Assembly: GCA_012514595.1 (NCBI GenBank)
Contig: JAAYZZ010000005.1
Location: 1-13,435, forward strand
From: Elusimicrobiota bacterium
Lineage (GTDB): Bacteria > Omnitrophota > Gorgyraeia > Zapsychrales > Fredricksoniimonadaceae
Reading direction: 5' to 3'
Length of the DNA: 13,435 nt
The stretch's first letter is position 1; the number at the start of each line of letters is the position of its first letter. Both the position numbers and the translations under genes were made by a program. The notes under the pieces were generated by a model that was given only the letters and a program-made list of their open reading frames with translations, searched no databases and was not told where the DNA came from. Below, in pieces: positions 13,263 to 13,435 of this stretch.

Positions 13263-13435
13263 CTATTGCAAGACACGCTTCGCGCGTGCGATCGCCTTCT
13301 CCATATCCTGTGTCGGATGCCCGTGCCGGCGGGCCTTCTCGAGCTTGGGCTCGAGGATCCGCAATAGTCGAACAACCTCGCCCAGACGCTCCTGTCCGAT
13401 CGCCTCCCACAACTCCCGGATACGCCCCGCGATCG
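13263..13435 (-). CDS. Unidentified helical protein, C-terminal 56 residues
   Basis: An open frame enters from the right edge and ends at TAG (13265-13263), giving the last 56 residues. The fragment is rich in Arg, Glu, Leu and Ala (IRELWEAIGQ, LLRILEPKLEKARR, MEKAIARAKRVLQ) and should be largely alpha-helical. No family can be named from this piece. The PilZ gene follows 33 bases later, so the two are probably co-transcribed. The frame is supported by the absence of stops and by codon composition like that of the neighbours, but it is short. Confidence 0.65.
   Translation of the reverse strand, partial: IAGRIRELWEAIGQERLGEVVRLLRILEPKLEKARRHGHPTQDMEKAIARAKRVLQ

Overview
The window looks like a chromosomal stretch from a diderm (Gram-negative-type) bacterium with moderately high GC coding sequence and AT-rich intergenic gaps. 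The diderm call rests on signal peptides, two lipobox lipoproteins and a CvpA-type membrane protein. Tandem-like secreted repeat proteins, a GH94 phosphorylase and several free-standing PilZ proteins recall uncultivated PVC-group (Omnitrophota-like) or deltaproteobacterial genomes. This placement is an impression from gene content only. I saw no tRNA, rRNA, CRISPR array, insertion sequence or phage gene.

Right to left on the minus strand, positions 10816 to 970 hold a compact seven-gene run that reads as a beta-glucoside or beta-glucan acquisition locus. Its order is a cytoplasmic GH94-type phosphorylase, an ABC sugar-binding lipoprotein, two ABC sugar permeases (MalF-like and MalG-like), and a secreted clan-A glycoside hydrolase. 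The hydrolase carries two TPR-like repeat units and a calcium-loop insert. A secreted protein made almost entirely of the same repeat unit follows, and last comes a lipoprotein ending in a carbohydrate-binding-like jelly roll. Gaps are -1, 1, 7, 39, 50 and 88 bases. A good candidate promoter and a weak upstream terminator precede the phosphorylase. The simplest model is extracellular cleavage or remodelling of a glucan, capture at the cell surface, import by the ABC transporter and phosphorolysis inside. No transporter ATPase and no transcription factor are encoded here.

Positions 848 to 1 hold the start of a membrane-anchored coiled-coil protein with its own candidate promoter. It runs off the left edge.

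Positions 10902-13435 are a signalling and envelope segment. Two small PilZ (cyclic-di-GMP-binding type) proteins sit in tandem on the minus strand. A 338-base AT-rich divergent intergenic region separates them from a plus-strand pair, a 65-residue single-span membrane protein overlapping a CvpA-family protein. A third PilZ protein converges on the CvpA gene with only 11 bases between them. It lies downstream of the C-terminal end of an unidentified helical protein that enters from the right edge.

The most novel-looking element is the repeat unit of about 115 residues with a Trp-x-Pro-Ala-Glu/Gln signature. It occurs four times in two adjacent secreted proteins, one of them fused to the glycosidase.
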